In this document: positions 60,498 to 64,000 of the stretch, piece after piece
Layout: every line of letters starts with the position of its first letter
Numbering within the stretch: position 1 is the first letter of the stretch
From: Sporichthya polymorpha DSM 43042
GTDB lineage: Bacteria > Actinomycetota > Actinomycetes > Sporichthyales > Sporichthyaceae
Assembly: GCF_000384115.1 (NCBI RefSeq)
Contig: NZ_KB913029.1
Coordinates: 4,749,057-4,813,056 of the forward strand
DNA: 64,000 nucleotides
Reading direction: 5' to 3'
Notes under the pieces: generated by a model
What the model saw: only the letters and a program-made list of their open reading frames with translations
Databases searched by the model: none
What the model was told of the DNA's origin: nothing
Made by a program: the position numbers and the translations under genes

Positions 60498-63161
60498 TCA
60501 GCGCACCAGGTCTGCCAGGTCCGAGCGGCGGGAGATGCCGAGCTTCGCGTAGATCCGCTGCAGGCGGTTGTCGATGGTCCGGACGGAAAGCTGCAGTTCC
60601 TCGGCGATCTCGCGATTCGTCCGGCCCGACACCGCCAGCAGCGCAGTCTCCCGCTCCGCCGGGGTGAGGGGCTCGCGGGTCGACAGCGCCATCAGGGCCG
60701 GGGTCGAGGCACCCGGGCAACTCCGCGCGAACGCCGCCGCCCGCTGGGACTCGCGGGCGGCGCGCTGGCCGCGGCCCGCGCGCTCCCACACACCCGCCGC
60801 GTCGGCCGCCGCCTCGGCCGCGAGCAGCGCGGCCCCGAGCCGGTCGAACTCCGTCGCCGCGCGCTCGAGCGCCTCGCCGTCGCCCTCGACGAGAGCGTCG
60901 ACGTGCCGGCACCGGGCCGGCGCGAGCTCGCCGCCGAGGTCGGCCGCGAGGGCACGCAGCCGCGGCGCCACGGGCTTCGGATCGCCCAGTCGCGCGATGT
61001 CGTGCAGGGCCGCCGCCGCCCCGACGAGGTCGCCGATGCGCTCGCCGATCGCGGCCGCCTCGGCCAGTTCCTCGCGCGCGGCGCCGAGCCGCCCCTCGGC
61101 CGCCGCCGCCCAGCCGCGGGCGGCCGCGTGCTCGGTCGCGCTCCACTGCGGTGGGTCGACACCGAGCGCGTCCGCCGCGACCAGCGCACTGGTCGCGCCG
61201 CGGAAGTCACCGCCCAACGCCAGCGCGAGCGCGAGCGTGGACCGCAGGCTGTGCTCGAAACCGCGACGCCCGATCCGGTGCAGGAGGGTGATCGCCTCAC
61301 GCGCCGCGCGCGCCGCGCCCTCGACGTCGCCGCGTTCCCGGACCGTGCGCGTCAGGTGCCAGAGGAAGTACGCCCGCGCCTCACTGCTGCCCTCGGCGAG
61401 GCCGCGCTCGTACTCCGCCCGCGCGAGCGCCTCCGCCTCGGCGTACCGGCCGGCGTGCGCGAGCGCCTCGCAGCGGGTGAACAGGTAGAACCACGGATAC
61501 CAGTCCCCCGGTCCCAGCTCGGTGGCGGCGGCGTACCCCTCGGCCGACCCCTCGAGCGCCGTGTCGATCCGCCCGAGCCGGCCGAGTCCGTACGCCTCGA
61601 CGAGGCGGAGCCACGACGCCGTCAGCGGGTCCGCGTGCGGAGCGAGCGCGGCGGCCGCCTCCGCCGCCGGCCCGGGGCCGGAGTTCGACAGCAGCAGACC
61701 CGGGCGCCGAGCTGAGACCTTGACGCGCAACTCGGGGTCGCAGATCGCCTCCTCCGCCCGGTCGGCGACATGCAGCCCTTCCCCGGCCCGGCCGAGCTGC
61801 ATCCAGAGGCACTCGATGTGGACGACCGCCAGCTCCGCCCGTTCGGCGTCCGTGCGCGCGAACTCGACGAGCACCGCGAGTTCGTCGACGGCGTCCTCGG
61901 GCCGTCCCTGCAGGGAAACGGTCTGCGCGGCGAGCAGACGGGCCTCGAAGCCCGCGCCGGCGTCGACCGCCGCCCGCGCGAGGCGCTCGGCCAGGGCGAA
62001 GTCGTACCGCCAGCGCGCCGCGACCGCCGCCTGCAGCAGCCGGTCCGGGTTCGTACCGCCGCCACCCTCCATGCGCCAGATGCCGACGCGCAGCACATCG
62101 TCGCTCCGCCGTGCACCGGCCGCCTCGACGGCGTCGGCGAGCTGACGTGCCATCACGCCGCGGCGCACCGCCGAGGTGTGTCGCCGGACCACGTCGGCGT
62201 ACACCGGGTGGGCGACCCGTAGCTGCAGGCGGCGCTCGTCCCGCTCGCACACGACCAGGCCGTGCTGCTCCAGTGTCTCGACGGCGTCCAGCCCCCCGGC
62301 CATCTCCAGCTCGCGGCTGCCGAGCGGCTCCGCGTACGCGGCGAGCCGGAGCAGGTCCAGGGCCGCGGGGTCGAGGTCACGGAGGCGTGCGTCGACGAGC
62401 TCCACCAGGCGGTCGGACGGCGCCAGCGCGGCCCGCAGCCGCCAGAGGCCCTCCTCCGCGACGAGCGTCCCGTCGGCCAGGGCGCCGAGTACGAGCTCAC
62501 GCAGGAACAGCACGTTGCCGCCGCTGCGCGTCGTGAACTCGACGACGGCGGCCGGGTCGACCGGCGCCCCCAGCGCGCCGGTGAGCAGGGCCTCGACCGC
62601 CTCGTGCTCCAACTGCGCGAGCTGGACGCGGTCGGCGAGGTCGTCCTTCCAGAGCGAGGTCACGGCGTCCGGCAGACGCTCGCCGCTGCGGACGGTCGCC
62701 ACCACGAGCACCGTGTCCGTGGCGACCAGTTGGTGGATCAACCCGGCCGACGGCTCGTCGAGCAGCTGCGCGTCGTCGACGAACAGCACCAGCGGGCGAC
62801 CCTTCGCCCGTTCCACCAGCTGCACCGCCGCCCGCCGCAGGAGGTCCTGCAGGGTGTCGGTCGCGGCGGAGCCCACGGCATCCGGGAGCAGGGCCGCGAA
62901 GACACCGAGCGGTGTGCGTGCGCTCGAGTGGGTCGCCGTCACCCAGAGCGTCGAACGGCCCACTCCTTCGGCCAGCCGGCGGGCCTCGCGGGCGAGCCGG
63001 GTCTTGCCGACACCCGCCGGGCCGACCAGGACGACGCTGCGAGCGCGCGGCCCGCGGAGGGCCTCACGCACCTTCTCGATCTCGCGATCGCGTCCGGAGA
63101 GCGGCCACGCCCGGCCGGCGAGGAGGTCGACGCGTGCCGCCTGCGGGTCCGTCGTCACCAC
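60498..63161 (-). CDS. LAL-type LuxR regulator with ATPase domain
   Basis: An 887-residue large ATP-binding LuxR regulator. Walker A is GPAGVGKT at residues 47-54 and Walker B is LVLFVDDAQ near 125. The middle is a long helical TPR-like region. The C-terminal helix-turn-helix is LTPAERETALLAVSGRTNREI with VRTIDNRLQRIYAKLGISRRSDL. Such MalT-like proteins switch on target genes after binding ATP and an inducer. ATG or GTG start at 63161. It stands between module B and the SCP2-acyl-CoA dehydrogenase genes and might control either. Confidence 0.93.
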   Translation of the reverse strand: MVTTDPQAARVDLLAGRAWPLSGRDREIEKVREALRGPRARSVVLVGPAGVGKTRLAREARRLAEGVGRSTLWVTATHSSARTPLGVFAALLPDAVGSAATDTLQDLLRRAAVQLVERAKGRPLVLFVDDAQLLDEPSAGLIHQLVATDTVLVVATVRSGERLPDAVTSLWKDDLADRVQLAQLEHEAVEALLTGALGAPVDPAAVVEFTTRSGGNVLFLRELVLGALADGTLVAEEGLWRLRAALAPSDRLVELVDARLRDLDPAALDLLRLAAYAEPLGSRELEMAGGLDAVETLEQHGLVVCERDERRLQLRVAHPVYADVVRRHTSAVRRGVMARQLADAVEAAGARRSDDVLRVGIWRMEGGGGTNPDRLLQAAVAARWRYDFALAERLARAAVDAGAGFEARLLAAQTVSLQGRPEDAVDELAVLVEFARTDAERAELAVVHIECLWMQLGRAGEGLHVADRAEEAICDPELRVKVSARRPGLLLSNSGPGPAAEAAAALAPHADPLTASWLRLVEAYGLGRLGRIDTALEGSAEGYAAATELGPGDWYPWFYLFTRCEALAHAGRYAEAEALARAEYERGLAEGSSEARAYFLWHLTRTVRERGDVEGAARAAREAITLLHRIGRRGFEHSLRSTLALALALGGDFRGATSALVAADALGVDPPQWSATEHAAARGWAAAAEGRLGAAREELAEAAAIGERIGDLVGAAAALHDIARLGDPKPVAPRLRALAADLGGELAPARCRHVDALVEGDGEALERAATEFDRLGAALLAAEAAADAAGVWERAGRGQRAARESQRAAAFARSCPGASTPALMALSTREPLTPAERETALLAVSGRTNREIAEELQLSVRTIDNRLQRIYAKLGISRRSDLADLVR

Positions 63162-63305
63162 CTCCTCCTCGACCGCGCTGTCTGGCGAGAGTGCCGCCCG
63201 TCACTCGAGGGAGTAGTTCCTTACTCTCCCGCCTGCTCGGGCGCCCCGGAATTCTCTCACTCAGTCAGGCAGATGGCCCGCTACGACGACGGAAAGGGAA
63301 GCCCG

Positions 63306-63719
63306 ATGGCGGTCTTCAAGGACGCGGAAGAGGTCTACAAGTACATCGGCGGGGCGTTCACCGCCGCCGTCAACGACCCGAAGTTCGTCGAGGCGACGAA
63401 GGGCACCGGACTCGTGATCCGGTTGATCCAGACCGACCCCGACTGCGAGATGACGATCGACTGGGAAGGCCAGAAGGTTCTCACCGGCGCGGCCGCGGAC
63501 AGCGTCCCCCACAACGTGCAGCTGCGCATGTCCAGCGACAACAGCAACCGGTTCTGGCAGGGCAAGCTCAACTTCACCCTCGCCATGGCGCAGCGCAAGG
63601 TCAAGCTCGACGGCAAGCGCTCGGTCGCGCTCAAGCTGCTCCCCCTCACCGGCGGGATCTTCGAGACCTACCTCGCGACGCTTCAGGCGGACGGCCGCGA
63701 GGACCTGATCGTCGGCTGA
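63306..63719 (+). CDS. SCP2 sterol-binding-fold protein, second copy
   Basis: A 137-residue protein with one SCP2 domain. YKYIGGAFTAAVNDPKF and the later NRFWQGKLNFTLAMAQRKVKLDG align with the copy at 7692-8090 (DKYIGG, DKFWRGEYNLAVGMA). ATG 63306 has AAGGGAAG upstream; a longer open frame crosses the promoter region and is not used. It is followed by an acyl-CoA dehydrogenase gene, which suggests a carrier role in lipid catabolism. Confidence 0.86.
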   Translation: MAVFKDAEEVYKYIGGAFTAAVNDPKFVEATKGTGLVIRLIQTDPDCEMTIDWEGQKVLTGAAADSVPHNVQLRMSSDNSNRFWQGKLNFTLAMAQRKVKLDGKRSVALKLLPLTGGIFETYLATLQADGREDLIVG

Positions 63720-63775
63720 CGCCCCCACACGCTCTTCCCCCCGCTCGCACGACACACTTTGATCGGAGACCCCCG

Positions 63776-64000
63776 ATGACTCTCGAGCACGGCCGCACCC
63801 TGTCGGACGAGGACTTCGAGCCCTGGTTCGCCAAGGCTCAGGAGCTTTCCGAGTACTTCCGTGAGATCGGCATGAAGTACGACGCCGAGAACACGTTCGC
63901 CTATCCGACGATCCCGCTGTTCAAGTCCTCGAAGCTCGGTTCCCTGATCGTCCCGCCGGCCTACGGCGGCCCCGGGGGCAACATCCTCCAGCTGTCCAAA
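63776..64000 (+). CDS. Acyl-CoA dehydrogenase, N-terminal part, runs off window
   Basis: The first 75 residues are present: MTLEHGRTLSDEDFEPWFAK, then SLIVPPAYGGPGGN. The latter fits the N-terminal loop (VPxxYGGxG) of acyl-CoA dehydrogenases. GGAG lies seven bases before the ATG. The rest is beyond the right edge, so catalytic residues were not seen. Confidence 0.75.
   Translation, partial: MTLEHGRTLSDEDFEPWFAKAQELSEYFREIGMKYDAENTFAYPTIPLFKSSKLGSLIVPPAYGGPGGNILQLSK

Overview
The window is a 64 kb, very GC-rich chromosomal segment of an actinomycete. The evidence is GC-rich codon use, frequent GTG starts, many 4-bp ATGA/GTGA gene overlaps, leaderless-looking promoters (TANNNT a few bases before the start codon), mycothiol-type DinB/MDMPI enzymes, a DUF222/HNH gene behind an actinobacterial-type LexA box, and WS/DGAT wax/triacylglycerol synthesis. 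The genus cannot be fixed from sequence alone; a soil or water actinomycete with extensive lipid, steroid or terpenoid catabolism fits best. No rRNA, tRNA, CRISPR array, insertion sequence or phage gene was found.

Layout. 1-9.8 kb: a GAF regulator running off the left edge, an HSDL2-like SDR, a FadA5-like thiolase, a PRC-barrel protein, a P450 unit (ferredoxin reductase, 3Fe-4S ferredoxin, P450, Zn alcohol dehydrogenase), an SCP2 protein, a TetR regulator and prephenate dehydratase. 9.85-17.4 kb: a coupled glycerolipid operon (flavin reductase, PlsB, HAD-PlsC fusion, WS/DGAT, two alpha/beta hydrolases). 17.5-23.1 kb: a double NTF2-like protein, an anchored secreted protein, and an AtuA-like protein coupled to a Pta-like acyltransferase. 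23.2-26.4 kb: an AveC-like membrane protein divergent from two tandem GAF-LuxR regulators (module A). 26.4-32.3 kb: a branched-chain-type ABC transporter operon with a fused LivH-LivM permease, two ATPases, a secreted protein and two small membrane proteins. 32.7-43.8 kb: two TetR regulators and a tightly packed catabolic operon (luciferase-like oxidoreductase, NTF2-like protein, Baeyer-Villiger monooxygenase, acyl-CoA ligase, two MaoC hotdog proteins, DUF35 plus thiolase-like protein, SDR, HSL esterase). 43.8-53.7 kb: an ABC substrate-binding lipoprotein, a biotin-dependent acyl-CoA carboxylase pair, acyl-CoA ligase, acyl-CoA dehydrogenase and aldehyde dehydrogenase. 53.8-57.2 kb: two DinB/MDMPI-like proteins flanking the LexA-boxed HNH gene. 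57.2-60.4 kb: a second AveC-like plus tandem GAF-LuxR locus (module B). 60.5-64 kb: a large LAL-type LuxR ATPase regulator, a second SCP2 protein and an acyl-CoA dehydrogenase running off the right edge.

How it fits together. Most genes could take up, oxygenate, activate to CoA thioesters and beta-oxidise a hydrophobic cyclic or branched substrate. Other genes store fatty acids as glycerolipid. Regulation is dense: at least two kinds of TetR, five GAF-type regulators and one LAL regulator. The most unusual structure is the twice-occurring module of one AveC-like membrane protein divergent from a conserved ordered pair of GAF-LuxR regulators. The clearest cis element is a palindrome, TTnACAtcTGTnAA in one orientation, at 34077 and 34475 beside an EthR-like TetR gene and the monooxygenase operon.
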